This document shows, piece by piece, positions 40,112-48,652 of a stretch of 64,000 nt of DNA. The translations under genes were made by a program, and so were the position numbers. The notes beneath the pieces were generated by a model. That model did no database searches, was not told the DNA's origin, and saw only the letters and a program-made list of their open reading frames with translations. The DNA lies in contig NZ_CP108070.1 of the NCBI RefSeq assembly GCF_036178845.1, forward strand, positions 10,726,001 through 10,790,000, written 5' to 3'. The stretch is from Streptomyces sp. NBC_00271. GTDB lineage: Bacteria; Actinomycetota; Actinomycetes; Streptomycetales; Streptomycetaceae. The first letter of the stretch is position 1; each line of letters starts with the position of its first letter.

Positions 40112-40912
40112 CTACGGGGCGCCCTTGCAGGTGACGGTGAAGTGCGCTCCGTCGGGGTCGGTCAGGATGGCCTCGGTCGAGCCGAGGCCCTGCTGGTGGG
40201 CCGTGCCGCCGTGGGCGCGTGCGGCGCGGGCGGCGGCCTCGACGTCGTCGACGGTGAAGTGGATCTGCCAGTGCGGCCGGATCGTCGGGTCGGGCGCCGC
40301 CTCGACCGCGCCGGAGTGGATACGGGCCACCACGTCCCCCCGGCTGCGCAGGACGACCTCGTTCTCCTCGTAGCGCACCTCGCAGGACCCGGGGGCCGAG
40401 GACGCCCACTCCAGGACCTCCGCGTAGAAGATCGCGGCGTCGAAGGCATCGCGGGTGTGCAAACGTACGAAAACCGGTGCCGCCCGCCGCCACTCCTCCC
40501 AGCCGGCCACCAGCTCGCCCTCCCAGATGCCGAACACCGCTCCGTCCCGGTCGGCCAGCAGGGCCGCCCGGCCCGGCGGGAACGACAGCGGCCCCACCGC
40601 GGTCGTCCCCCCGCGCTCCTGACTACGGGACACCGTCTCGTCCGCATTCGCCACCGCGAAATACGGCGTCCACGTGGCCATCCTCGCTCCGATGCCGGAC
40701 ATCGCCGAGACGCCGGCGACCGGCACCCCGTTGACCCGGGCGAATCGGTACTCCCTGCCCAGCCTGCCGGTGTGCCACTCCCAGCCCAGCACGGCGTGGT
40801 AGAAATCCTGCGCGGCCCGCAGATCGCGTGTGGCCAAGCTGACCCAGCAGGGCGCTCCGAACACCGAGTGGCTGGAGACAACCGCACGGTCGAGTGTTCC
40901 GTCGCTCTTCAT
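40112..40912 (-). CDS. Two-domain VOC (glyoxalase-like) protein
   Basis: 266 residues with two VOC modules: SHSVFGAPCWVSLATRDLRA, AQDFYHAVLGWEWHTGRLGR in the first and APVFVRLHTRDAFDAAIFYA, EVLEWASSAPGSCEV, PHWQIHFTVDDVEAAARAAR, ILTDPDGAHFTVTCKGAP in the second. This is the arrangement of the Streptomyces hydroxylase-like two-domain VOC proteins. It ends 2 bases from the convergent ArsR-like gene. Substrate unknown. Confidence 0.88.
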   Translation of the reverse strand: MKSDGTLDRAVVSSHSVFGAPCWVSLATRDLRAAQDFYHAVLGWEWHTGRLGREYRFARVNGVPVAGVSAMSGIGARMATWTPYFAVANADETVSRSQERGGTTAVGPLSFPPGRAALLADRDGAVFGIWEGELVAGWEEWRRAAPVFVRLHTRDAFDAAIFYAEVLEWASSAPGSCEVRYEENEVVLRSRGDVVARIHSGAVEAAPDPTIRPHWQIHFTVDDVEAAARAARAHGGTAHQQGLGSTEAILTDPDGAHFTVTCKGAP

Positions 40913-41141
40913 CGCTGTACCGTCCTGACCTCACTGGCCGACAGCGGCTGGAGACGAGTACTCCGGGATGTCGGTGGCGTACGGCACGCGACCGGCACCC
41001 GCCCAGCCCGGGGAGGCCTTCCGCACCGGAAGGCCTCCGACGGCTCAGGAGTACCCGCGGATCCGCTGTCTCATCAGCTCCAGCATCCCGCGCCTCGGCC
41101 TCCCACGCACCATACAAGGAAATAAACGGGCATAAACGGAT

Positions 41142-41357
41142 TTATGCTCGGGGTCGCTCGAAGGTCAGGAGCAGCCCCTCCACCGCGCCGGGGCCTATGC
41201 GGCCCTTGACATCGGCGGACGTGATGGCCTTGAGCGCCCAGCCGTCCCCGGCGTGCTTGTTCAGAACCTTCTCCAGCTTGTCGCTGTCCAGCGCGTCGCC
41301 GATGAGCGACTCCCGGAAGGTGACGACCTTGTACTCGTACGTGTAAGCGTTGCTCAT
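41142..41357 (-). CDS. DUF4177 domain small protein
   Basis: 71 residues from ATG 41357 (MSNAYTYEYKVVTFRESLIG), preceded by GGAGAA. YEYKVVTF, LEKVLNKHAGDGWALKAITS and VEGLLLTFER form the DUF4177 beta-alpha-beta fold (small, about 60-70 residues). Function unknown. The longer start at 41402 has no ribosome binding site. Confidence 0.88.
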   Translation of the reverse strand: MSNAYTYEYKVVTFRESLIGDALDSDKLEKVLNKHAGDGWALKAITSADVKGRIGPGAVEGLLLTFERPRA

Positions 41358-41522
41358 GACTGCGGGGTTCTCCTGCGGTTCGAACGGTATGGCCGCGCCC
41401 ACCCAATCACTGTTCGATGCCGTGGCACAGGGGAGAGGGCCGTCCGTACGGATACCTTGGGTGAAGCTTCATGGAGGGTCGGTCCGGGGCGTGGGGAAGG
41501 ACCGGCCGGGCGGAGGGAACTC

Positions 41523-43037
41523 ATGGACAAAGCACCGGGCAGCGGCCACATACACGCGACCGACACGCCTTCCGGAGGCACTGCCGCCGGCGAAGGGGGC
41601 GCGGACGGCTTCGCCGGGCTGCGGGCGCGCGACTTCGGCTATCTCGACGAGGGCGGCCACACCTATCTCGACCACACGGGCGCCGGGCTTCCGCCACGCT
41701 CGCTCGTCACGGGGAGTGCCGAACGGATCACCGGCGGGTTATTCGGCAACCCGCACTCCGAGAGCCCGGCCTCCCGCGCCTCGGGAGTGCTGCTCGCGGA
41801 GGCCCGCCGCGCGGTGCTCCGGCACTTCGGTGCGGACCCCGCCGAGTACGCCGTGATCTTCACGCCCAACGCCACGGGTGCGCTGCGCCTGGTCGGCGAG
41901 GCGTATCCGTTCGCGCGTGGCAGCCGGCTGGTGATGTCGCAGGACAACCACAACTCGGTCAACGGTCTGCGCGAGTACGCGCGGGCCAGAGGAGCCGCGA
42001 CGGCGTACGTCCCCGTGAGCGGGCCCGGCCTGCGGATCGACGAGGAACGGCTGTGGGACGCGCTCACCGCGCGCGGACGCGGTCCCGGACGTCACCTGAG
42101 CCGCCTGAGCGGCCTGGGGCGGCGTGGTGGCGTGGGGCCGCGTGGGCTGCTGGCCTATCCGGCCCAGAGCAACTTCACCGGTGTCCAGCATCCGCTGGAG
42201 TGGATCGCGCGGGCGCAGGAGCAGGGCTACGACGTCCTGCTGGACGCGGCCGCCTTCGTGCCGACGAACCCGCTCGACCTCGGCCGGTTCCACCCGGACT
42301 TCACCGTGGTCAGCTGGTACAAGGTCTTCGGTCATCCCACCGGCATCGGCAGTCTGATCGCCCGCCGGGAGGCCCTCGCCAAGCTGCGCCGGCCCTGGTT
42401 CTCGGGTGGCACGATCTACGCGGTCAGCGCGCAGGCGCAGTGGCACGTCCTCGCGGACGACGAGGCGGCCTTCGAGGACGGCACGGTGAACTTCCTGTCC
42501 GTCCCGGACGTCACCGCCGGGCTGGAGTGGATCGACCGCCTCGGCATGGACCGGGTGCGCGCCCACGTCACCGCCCTCACCGGCCAACTGCTCACCGGCC
42601 TGCGCGCGTTGCGCCACAGCGACGGTTCCCCGATGGCGCGTGTGTACGGCCCCCCGGACGCCGGGGCGGACCGTGGCGGCACGGTCGCGCTCAACCTGTT
42701 GGGTGCGGACGGCCGGATCGTCGACGAACGCGTCGTCACCCGTGACAGTGCCGCGCGCGGCATCTCCCTGCGGACCGGCTGCTTCTGCAACCCGGGTGCC
42801 GGCGAGGCGGCGTTCGCACTGCCGCTGCGCCGACTGCGCTCGGCCGCGGGCAGGCAACTCGGTTCGATGGAGGAGTACTTGGACCTGCTGCGGCTGCCTT
42901 CGGCGGGTGCCGTCCGCATCTCCCTGGGCGTGTCGTCCCAGCCCAGGGACATCGAGACGTTCCTGACGTTCGTGACCCGGACCTACCGCGACCGGGTACC
43001 GGGGGTGACGGGGCTGGCGGCTCGGGTGGGGTGCTGA
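41523..43037 (+). CDS. Class V aminotransferase / Moco-sulfurase-like PLP enzyme
   Basis: 504 residues from ATG 41523, after GGCGGAGGGAACTC. YLDEGGHTYLDHTGAGLPPR, FTPNATGALRLVGEAYPFAR, SQDNHNSVNGLREYARARGA, VLLDAAAFVPTNPLDLG are the fold signatures. The PLP Lys is in VVSWYKVFGHPTGIGSLIAR and the persulfide Cys in SLRTGCFCNPGAGEAAFAL, both characteristic of molybdenum-cofactor sulfurases (MOCOS/ABA3 N-terminal domain). It would move sulfur from cysteine to an acceptor. The C-terminal MOSC domain of full Moco sulfurases is absent, so the acceptor is unknown. Confidence 0.88.
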   Translation: MDKAPGSGHIHATDTPSGGTAAGEGGADGFAGLRARDFGYLDEGGHTYLDHTGAGLPPRSLVTGSAERITGGLFGNPHSESPASRASGVLLAEARRAVLRHFGADPAEYAVIFTPNATGALRLVGEAYPFARGSRLVMSQDNHNSVNGLREYARARGAATAYVPVSGPGLRIDEERLWDALTARGRGPGRHLSRLSGLGRRGGVGPRGLLAYPAQSNFTGVQHPLEWIARAQEQGYDVLLDAAAFVPTNPLDLGRFHPDFTVVSWYKVFGHPTGIGSLIARREALAKLRRPWFSGGTIYAVSAQAQWHVLADDEAAFEDGTVNFLSVPDVTAGLEWIDRLGMDRVRAHVTALTGQLLTGLRALRHSDGSPMARVYGPPDAGADRGGTVALNLLGADGRIVDERVVTRDSAARGISLRTGCFCNPGAGEAAFALPLRRLRSAAGRQLGSMEEYLDLLRLPSAGAVRISLGVSSQPRDIETFLTFVTRTYRDRVPGVTGLAARVGC

Positions 43038-43089
43038 GGGCCTGGCGGGGGATGACAGCCCTGAGGGTCTGGCGGGGGGTGACAGCCGC

Positions 43090-44796
43090 TCAGCGACCCG
43101 CCCGGCTCCGTGCCGCGCCCTCCCGGCACTTGCGCACCAGGACCGCCCACGTCACCGCGAGGAACAGCACCGCGAACCCCGCGAGGATCAACCAGCCGCG
43201 GCTCGCCGGATGACCGAACGAGTCCCCGTACGAGTCCAGGAGCGGCGGTCCCAGGGGCGACGCGCCCGTGCGCCACAGCGACTCCAGGCCGACCCCGCTG
43301 CCCAGTGCCTCGAACGCCCACCGGTTGGTCATCGCCCAGCTGATCGCCTCCCCGGCACCGGTCATCCGCGGCACCGGCACGAACGCCCCCGAGAACAGGA
43401 CCTGCGGGAAGCACAGCAGCGGCAGCATCAGCGTCGCCTGGCCCGGCTCCGTCACCGCGGCCGAGGCCAGCAGTCCCAGCGCGAGGGCCGCCGCCGAGGC
43501 CAGCACGCTCGACACGAACAGCGAACCGTACGTGCCCCATCCGGCCGCGGGCAGCCGGTCCAGCGCCCGCAGCACCACCAGCAGCAGTACGTCGGCGACC
43601 GCGAGCACCGGCAGCATGGTGGTCAGCTTCGACGCGACGTAGGGACCGATCCGCAGCCCGGCCAGCCATTCCCGGCGCAGTACGGGCAGCTCCGTGCAGA
43701 TCTGCAGCAGTCCGTACGTCAGGCCGAAGAAGAACGCGCCGAACGCGATCCAGAACATGATCATCGCGGTCGATCCGGGGTCGGGCGCCGCACGATCGAA
43801 AGCGCCCGCCCGGAACAGCACCGCGAACATCGCCACGATCATCACCGGCGAACCGGCAAGGACGGCGACGGAGAGCCGGTTGTGCAGGAGGAGTGCGGTA
43901 CCGCGACGGGTGAGCAGCGCCCATTGGCGCAGGGCACCGACACGCCGGACGGGAACCGGAGGTGACGGTGTGTCGGCTCGGTGTACGTCGTCCGGCGGCG
44001 CGGCGCGCTCGACGCGTACGCCCTGGGCCACCGCCTCGTACACCTCCTCGACCGTGCCCACCCCGAACGCCCCGCACAGCGCGCCCGGTTCACCGGCGTA
44101 CGCGACCTCGCCGTCGGGGGAGAGGAAGACCACCTGGTCGCCGCGGAGCAGATCGGCGAGCGTGTGAGTGGTGAGGACGACGGTGGTGCCGTCCTCGGCC
44201 AGCCCGCGCAGGGTCCGCAGCAGGGCGGCACCGGTCACCGGATCGAGCCCGGAGGTGGGCTCATCGAGGAGGAGCACGCGGGGGCGGGTGAGCAACTCGG
44301 CGGCGATACTGGCCCGTTTGCGCTCCCCGCCGCTCAGCGCGCGCACGGGCGTCGCCGCCCGGGAGGAGAGACCGAGAGCCTCCAGGACCCGGTCCACGCC
44401 CGCCGCGACGGACTCGGGCGTCGTGCCCGGCGGCATGCGCAGACCCGCCGCGTACACCAGCGTCCGGCGCAGCGGCAGCTCGTGGTGGATGATGTCCTCC
44501 TGCGGCACGAACCCGAACTCAGGCCCCGGCGGGCCGGGTTGCGTCCCGTCGTGCAGGACGGTCCCCTCCGTCGGCGCGCGCAGCCCGGCGAGCGTCTGCA
44601 ACAGGATCGTCTTGCCCGCCCCGCTGCTCCCGGCGATCACGGTGAGCCGCCCGGGCGTGACGTCGAGGGACACGTCGTGCAGGACGTTCCCGGCGCCGTG
44701 TATGCGCTGCCCCACCGAACGTGCCTGGATGCGCAGGCCGTTGACCGAGGTGGCGGAGGCTTCGGCGGACGAGGGCGGCTGTATGGGCGTCGGCAT
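43090..44796 (-). CDS. ABC transporter half, ATPase fused to permease (ABCG/White-like order)
   Basis: 568 residues from ATG 44796. NBD first: ARSVGQRIHGAGNVLHDVSL, Walker A GSSGAGKTILLQTLAG, Q-loop GFVPQEDIIHHELPLRRTL, signature LSGGERKRASIAAELL, Walker B RVLLLDEPTSGLDPVTG. Then six helices: LLHNRLSVAVLAGSPVMIVA, FWIAFGAFFFGLTYGLLQIC, VLLLVVLRALDRLPAAGWGT, AALALGLLASAAVTEPGQAT, VLFSGAFVPVPRMT. This NBD-TMD order matches ABC-2/ABCG transporters. It likely works as a homodimer exporting a lipid or metabolite. Confidence 0.93.
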   Translation of the reverse strand: MPTPIQPPSSAEASATSVNGLRIQARSVGQRIHGAGNVLHDVSLDVTPGRLTVIAGSSGAGKTILLQTLAGLRAPTEGTVLHDGTQPGPPGPEFGFVPQEDIIHHELPLRRTLVYAAGLRMPPGTTPESVAAGVDRVLEALGLSSRAATPVRALSGGERKRASIAAELLTRPRVLLLDEPTSGLDPVTGAALLRTLRGLAEDGTTVVLTTHTLADLLRGDQVVFLSPDGEVAYAGEPGALCGAFGVGTVEEVYEAVAQGVRVERAAPPDDVHRADTPSPPVPVRRVGALRQWALLTRRGTALLLHNRLSVAVLAGSPVMIVAMFAVLFRAGAFDRAAPDPGSTAMIMFWIAFGAFFFGLTYGLLQICTELPVLRREWLAGLRIGPYVASKLTTMLPVLAVADVLLLVVLRALDRLPAAGWGTYGSLFVSSVLASAAALALGLLASAAVTEPGQATLMLPLLCFPQVLFSGAFVPVPRMTGAGEAISWAMTNRWAFEALGSGVGLESLWRTGASPLGPPLLDSYGDSFGHPASRGWLILAGFAVLFLAVTWAVLVRKCREGAARSRAGR

Positions 44797-44878
44797 GGGT
44801 GCAGCATGCCAGGGGGTGGCGCACCGCGCGGCCCAACCGTACGCGCACGCCCCCGGAGGACGCGGCGTTTCGCGCGAG

Positions 44879-46657
44879 CTACCCCGGCGTCGCGAACCCC
44901 GGCGACCGGGCCGGCTCCGGGCGATGGACTCCGCGCGGCCGGTACGCGAGCCGGTCCGCCACGCCCACCAGATCCGCGAGCAGCCATACGATCGCGAGCC
45001 ACATCTCGGTGCCCTGAAGCCCCGGCTCGCGGCCCGGACCCCCACCGCCCTCGCCCGCGGGACCGAAACCGAATCCGGCGCCGTCCCGCCACCGCCCCAG
45101 CGCCCGTGTCAGCTGTTCCTCGGCCCACGCCCGCATCTCGGCCGCCCGATGCCCACTGCGCCGTCCCGCGAGCCACAGGGGATGGGCCACGTCCAGCACG
45201 TTGCAGGCGTTCTCCCGGCCGGCCGCGAACCAGCGCTGATCGCGGCCATGGGCCAGTACGGTGTCCACGACCCGCTCCGCGTACGGCACATCGAGCCCGA
45301 ACTGGGCGTAGGAGCCCCGGGTGAGCCGGTAGTAGCCGTTGACCAGCTGCAACCGGCCCGCGGCGGGCGACCCGGCGGTGCCCCACATCCCCGTCCACGG
45401 GTCCACCCGTGTGGTGAGCCAGCCGAACAGCGCCTCCAGCGCGCCCGGCTCCCCGTCCTCGACGCCGAGCTCCAGATTGCGCTGGGCGCCGGTCGCCCAG
45501 CAGTCCACCCACGCGCCGGCGGACCAGGTCCGCGTCCGCCACGGCAGCGACTCCAGTCGCGCGAGCAGCTGTTCCACCGTCATACGGCGTACCACGTGCA
45601 CGGGTTGGGCGAGGCGGGAGCCCAGCAGGTCCAGGGCGTAGCCCACGGCCAGCACGTGGTACTCGGCGGTGCCGTCATCGATCCAGCCGTCGGCGGCCGG
45701 GGCGGGAAGCACCCCCGGACCGCCGTCCGGACCGAACTCGGGCACCAGCCCGCTGCCCGGATCCTGAAGGGCGCGCAGCCGCGCGGCGTGTTCGTCGGCG
45801 GCCAACTGCTCCGGAGGCGAGCCCAGCAGCAGGTCGGCGATCTCGACGGCGTCGCAGTGTGCGCGAACGGTCGCGGGAGCGCCCGGCCGGTCGGCGTAGC
45901 GGCCGGTGTCGGGGTTCCAGCACCGGGCGACGAGATCGGCGGCCTGCGCCCGGGCCCGGTCGGCGAACCGGGCGACGGCGTCCCCCAAGTCGCCTGACGG
46001 GTCCCCCGGGCGGTCGCCTGACAAGTCGTCCGAGAGTCCGCCCGGTAGTTCGACCGAGACCGCTCGATCCCGTCGTGGTCCGCCCTGGGCGTGGCGGTCG
46101 CGCAGGGGGCGGGCCGGGTTGCCCGCCGCGACTGTCCACGGCGCCAGATCCTTGGTGACGACCGCGCCCGCGCCCACGACGCAGTGGTCGCCGATCGTCA
46201 CCCCGTCCAGTACGACCACGTGCGAGCCGATCCACACGTCGTCACCGACGGTGATGCCCTTGCCGGTGAGGGGCTGCCGGTGCACCGGCCGGTCGGGGGC
46301 GAAGCCGTGGTTGAAGCCGAGCAGCGAACTGTGCGCGCCGATCCGGACCCCGTCGCCGAGGGTGATCCGGCCCCGGACCGTGGCGTACGGGTTGACCGTG
46401 CAGTCGTCGCCCGCGGTCAGATCACCCGTGACGTAGGCGTGCCCGGCGATGTAGGAGTCGGCGCCCAGGCGCAGTGTGTCGGTGAAGACCCCGGCGGCCG
46501 GAGAGACGTAACAACGCTGCCCGAGGCGCGCGCCTGATTCCGCCAGTCGTCGCTGGTGCGCGTCCTGCGCGGCCCGCTGCCCGGCGGAGGCACGGCCCAC
46601 GAAATCCCAGGGGCAGTAGTCGAAGTAGGCGTCATCGAGACCGGTTTCCGCGTCCAT
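44879..46657 (-). CDS. Left-handed beta-helix acyltransferase fused to alpha-toroid domain
   Basis: 592 residues. Residues about 1-200 are a hexapeptide-repeat acyltransferase: ITLGDGVRIGAHSSLLGFNH, TVGDDVWIGSHVVVLDGVTI, GDHCVVGAGAVVTKDLAPWT, VAAGNPARPLRDR (maltose/galactoside O-acetyltransferase type; His in LLGFNH is the likely base). After a linker with DLSGDRPGDPSGDLGD the rest (about 245-560) has repeated helix pairs (AEYHVLAVGYALDLLGSRLA, WVDCWATGAQRNLELGVEDG, LQLVNGYYRLTRGSYAQFGL, YAERVVDTVLAHGRDQRWFA) as in alpha/alpha-toroid proteins. The fusion is unusual; the second half may bind or modify the acceptor. GTG or ATG start 46657 fits. Confidence 0.85.
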   Translation of the reverse strand: MDAETGLDDAYFDYCPWDFVGRASAGQRAAQDAHQRRLAESGARLGQRCYVSPAAGVFTDTLRLGADSYIAGHAYVTGDLTAGDDCTVNPYATVRGRITLGDGVRIGAHSSLLGFNHGFAPDRPVHRQPLTGKGITVGDDVWIGSHVVVLDGVTIGDHCVVGAGAVVTKDLAPWTVAAGNPARPLRDRHAQGGPRRDRAVSVELPGGLSDDLSGDRPGDPSGDLGDAVARFADRARAQAADLVARCWNPDTGRYADRPGAPATVRAHCDAVEIADLLLGSPPEQLAADEHAARLRALQDPGSGLVPEFGPDGGPGVLPAPAADGWIDDGTAEYHVLAVGYALDLLGSRLAQPVHVVRRMTVEQLLARLESLPWRTRTWSAGAWVDCWATGAQRNLELGVEDGEPGALEALFGWLTTRVDPWTGMWGTAGSPAAGRLQLVNGYYRLTRGSYAQFGLDVPYAERVVDTVLAHGRDQRWFAAGRENACNVLDVAHPLWLAGRRSGHRAAEMRAWAEEQLTRALGRWRDGAGFGFGPAGEGGGGPGREPGLQGTEMWLAIVWLLADLVGVADRLAYRPRGVHRPEPARSPGFATPG

Positions 46658-46988
46658 CGCACGGGAGTCTAGAGAGCGCTTGCCATCCGGGCAACGCCCG
46701 GGAATCGGCCCGGGCTACGACCGCACACCCCGTGATGGTGTACCGCCGCAGCCCGGAACACTCCGTGGGACCCGCGTCCGAGCGCACACGGGCTCCCCCA
46801 TCCCCGCGGCGTGACGACCGATCCGCACGTCGTGTCGTGATCCTGCAATCCCCAGCCATGCATGTCAACTGCTCTAGCCGAGTACGGCTATTGGAGTATC
46901 TTCCGCTCTGGTTGGCCGGGCCCGGCAGCGGCTAAAGTCTCGGAAGTCAACGTGCAGTTCCCCCCGTCCGACACCAGGAGACCTGCCG
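46658..46988. other. Divergent intergenic region, 331 bases
   Basis: No gene seen. It contains overlapping hairpins CCGGGC-aac-GCCCGG (46687-46701) and GCCCGGG-aatcgg-CCCGGGC (46696-46715), then a 16-base inverted repeat (46875-46890) near the HTH regulator. The promoters of both flanking genes must lie here. Confidence 0.5.
46875..46890. promoter_or_regulatory. Candidate operator of the HTH gene
   Basis: TAGCCG (46875-46880) and CGGCTA (46885-46890) form a perfect inverted repeat with a 4-base centre, followed by TTGGAGTATC. It lies about 100 bases before the GTG of the HTH regulator and would suit autoregulation. Confidence 0.4.
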
Positions 46989-47747
46989 GTGAGAGAAACG
47001 CGCCGAGCGCTCGCCGAGACCCTCAGCCGTATCGGCTCCCTCATCGGGGACGGGCGAAGCCGCGACGACGTGCTCGACGTGGAACAGCTCTCGAACGAAA
47101 GCGGCGTCCCACGAGACGTCGTCCGGATGCTCCTGGACGGCGAGGAGCCACCCGCCGAGGACATCACCGACCGGATCGTCCGCCGCATCGTCCACCTGCG
47201 CGAGACACGCCTGCGCCCCGACGGGACCCGTCACTCCTACGACGAGATCGCCGCCTCCTACGGGGCCTCCAGGGCGTCCCTGTCGAACCTCGTCAACAGC
47301 CGTCGGAAGACGCCTTCGCCGCAGACGCCCTCGTCGCAGACGCCTTCGCGGCAGGCGCTCTCGCAGCAGGTGTCCTCGGAGCAGGTGCCCTCGCAACAGA
47401 CGGGGGAGCGGCGGCCGGCCCGCTCCGGCGGCCCGTTGGCATCCACCCAGGCCGGCATCGAGACGTTCTTCTTCGGTCAGCCCAACGGCTGGCTCTCCGC
47501 CGAACCGCAGGCCTCGCTCGACAACGCCCTCCAGTCCGTCCTGCACGGCCTGGAGGGCGAGGCGGCCGATCCGATGGCTCGGCTGCGCAGTACGCACGGA
47601 CTGCGGGAGTTGGCCGCGCGTGCCCCACAATTGGCCGAAGAAGAGCTTCAGTTGGTGACTGACTGGATCGACACCATCCTGCAGCGAAGAAACGCTCAGC
47701 GGGTACGGGGTACGGAATCGGACAGTTCGCACACCGAAGGGCACTGA
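46989..47747 (+). CDS. HTH regulator with Gln/Ser repeat linker
   Basis: 252 residues from GTG 46989, preceded by AGGAGACC. Two HTH-like parts: DVEQLSNESGVPRDVVRMLL near residue 32 and YDEIAASYGASRASLSNLVN near 83. A linker of imperfect pentapeptides follows (SPQTPSSQTPSRQALSQQVS, SEQVPSQQTG). The C-terminal half (about 150-252) is helical and acidic (ELAARAPQLAEEELQLVTDW). Same direction as the downstream protease/membrane genes, probably their regulator. Family otherwise unnamed; XRE-type character is inferred. Confidence 0.8.
   Translation: MRETRRALAETLSRIGSLIGDGRSRDDVLDVEQLSNESGVPRDVVRMLLDGEEPPAEDITDRIVRRIVHLRETRLRPDGTRHSYDEIAASYGASRASLSNLVNSRRKTPSPQTPSSQTPSRQALSQQVSSEQVPSQQTGERRPARSGGPLASTQAGIETFFFGQPNGWLSAEPQASLDNALQSVLHGLEGEAADPMARLRSTHGLRELAARAPQLAEEELQLVTDWIDTILQRRNAQRVRGTESDSSHTEGH
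47305..47405 (+). repeat. In-gene imperfect 15-base tandem repeats
   Basis: Copies of roughly CAGACGCCCTCGTCG / CAGACGCCTTCGCGG / CAGGCGCTCTCGCAG / CAGGTGTCCTCGGAG / CAGGTGCCCTCGCAA in frame, each coding for Gln-x-x-Ser-x. Length variation between strains is likely; it forms the flexible linker of the HTH protein. Confidence 0.7.
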
Positions 47748-48094
47748 TCATGGGGGCACCCGGTCGTACGCAGGCGCGTCGCCGTCCGGGACGGGAAGCC
47801 CACCCCGCGCCGTCCGCCAGGCGCGGCCACCGGCAGGCGCCCTGTGCGCGGGCCCGAGCGCGTCCCGAACGTATCGGATGCGCCAGGCCCGGATGCGCGT
47901 GTATCCCGTTTGATCGGTATTTGATCCCCCTCAGCTTGCTGCAGACCGCAGAGCCTGGCGTGGCCGACAAGGCACCTTGTTTGGCATATTGACAGGCCGA
48001 GTTGGGCGTACCTTCGGCCGGGTGGGTGCAGGCAGGGTGGGATCGGCGGGCGTCGTGCGACGGTGCCCCATGCTGAAGTTCGCGGGGGAGAGCG
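47748..48094. other. 347-base gap before the metalloprotease gene
   Basis: No gene seen. TTGACA at 47989-47994 with TACCTT at 48009-48014 (short 14-base spacer) and a GGCCGA...TCGGCC inverted repeat (47995-48019) suggest a promoter for the downstream genes. Confidence 0.4.
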
Positions 48095-48649
48095 GTGCGC
48101 ACAGGCAGAGCCAAGGAGATGCGGAACCTGATCGGCCGGTTGGCCGACGGAGTGAGCCTGCCGGTACCCGCCGCTCCTGACGCGTTGTTCGACGCGCTCA
48201 TCGCCGTGGTCGCCGAGATCAGGGGCCGTGAGGTCGTCCTCCTCAAAGAGGAGTTCCCGCACCGCACCGCCACGGGACTGTGGCTCGACATGCCGGACCA
48301 CGACATCGTCCTCGTCGACAAGCGGGCAGCGCCCGTCCACCAACTGGCCATCCTCTGCCACGAGATCTGGCACATGATCAAGGGCGACTGCGGCCACCAC
48401 GCCGCCGGGGTCCCCGTCGCCGCACGCGTGCTGAGCGACCGGGTCGATGTGCAGCGGACGGTGCGGGCCGTGGCCGCGCGCACCGAGTTCCACGAACGGT
48501 CGGAGCAGGAGGCCGAGACCTTCGCCCTGCGGGCGGTGACGCATCTGCGGATCTGGCTGGAAGGGGAACCGGACAGCCTCGCCACGGACCGGTCCCAGAT
48601 CGCCGGCCGGATCGGCGCCTCACTGGGACACCGCCGGTCCCAGGTCTGA
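48095..48649 (+). CDS. ImmA/IrrE-like (HExxH) metalloprotease-type protein
   Basis: 184 residues from GTG 48095 after GGGGGAGAG. The zinc motif is VHQLAILCHEIWHMIKGDCG (HEIWH, about residue 88-92), with a further Glu/Ala-rich helix (FHERSEQEAETFALRAVTHL) that supplies the third ligand. The strand before it (TGLWLDMPDHDIVLVD) is also typical of ImmA/IrrE proteins. In other systems they cleave XRE-type repressors; here the HTH protein upstream is the obvious candidate substrate. The gene ends 3 bases before the next start. Confidence 0.88.
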   Translation: MRTGRAKEMRNLIGRLADGVSLPVPAAPDALFDALIAVVAEIRGREVVLLKEEFPHRTATGLWLDMPDHDIVLVDKRAAPVHQLAILCHEIWHMIKGDCGHHAAGVPVAARVLSDRVDVQRTVRAVAARTEFHERSEQEAETFALRAVTHLRIWLEGEPDSLATDRSQIAGRIGASLGHRRSQV

Positions 48650-48652
48650 GAC

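Noticed and set aside
37695..40373. 892-codon plus-strand frame across MFS and ArsR genes
   Set aside because: Runs antisense to the MFS gene and in a wrong frame of the regulator; low-complexity Arg/Gly/Pro.
41253..43037. Longer start of the PLP enzyme at 41253
   Set aside because: Would overlap the DUF4177 gene on the other strand; ATG 41523 has a ribosome binding site.
43090..45045. Longer ABC transporter start at 45045
   Set aside because: The extra 83 residues are Arg-rich shadow of the acyltransferase gene; ATG 44796 fits the family start.
47305..47405. Repeat considered as a mobile or CRISPR-like array
   Set aside because: In frame and coding for a Gln/Ser linker within an intact gene.
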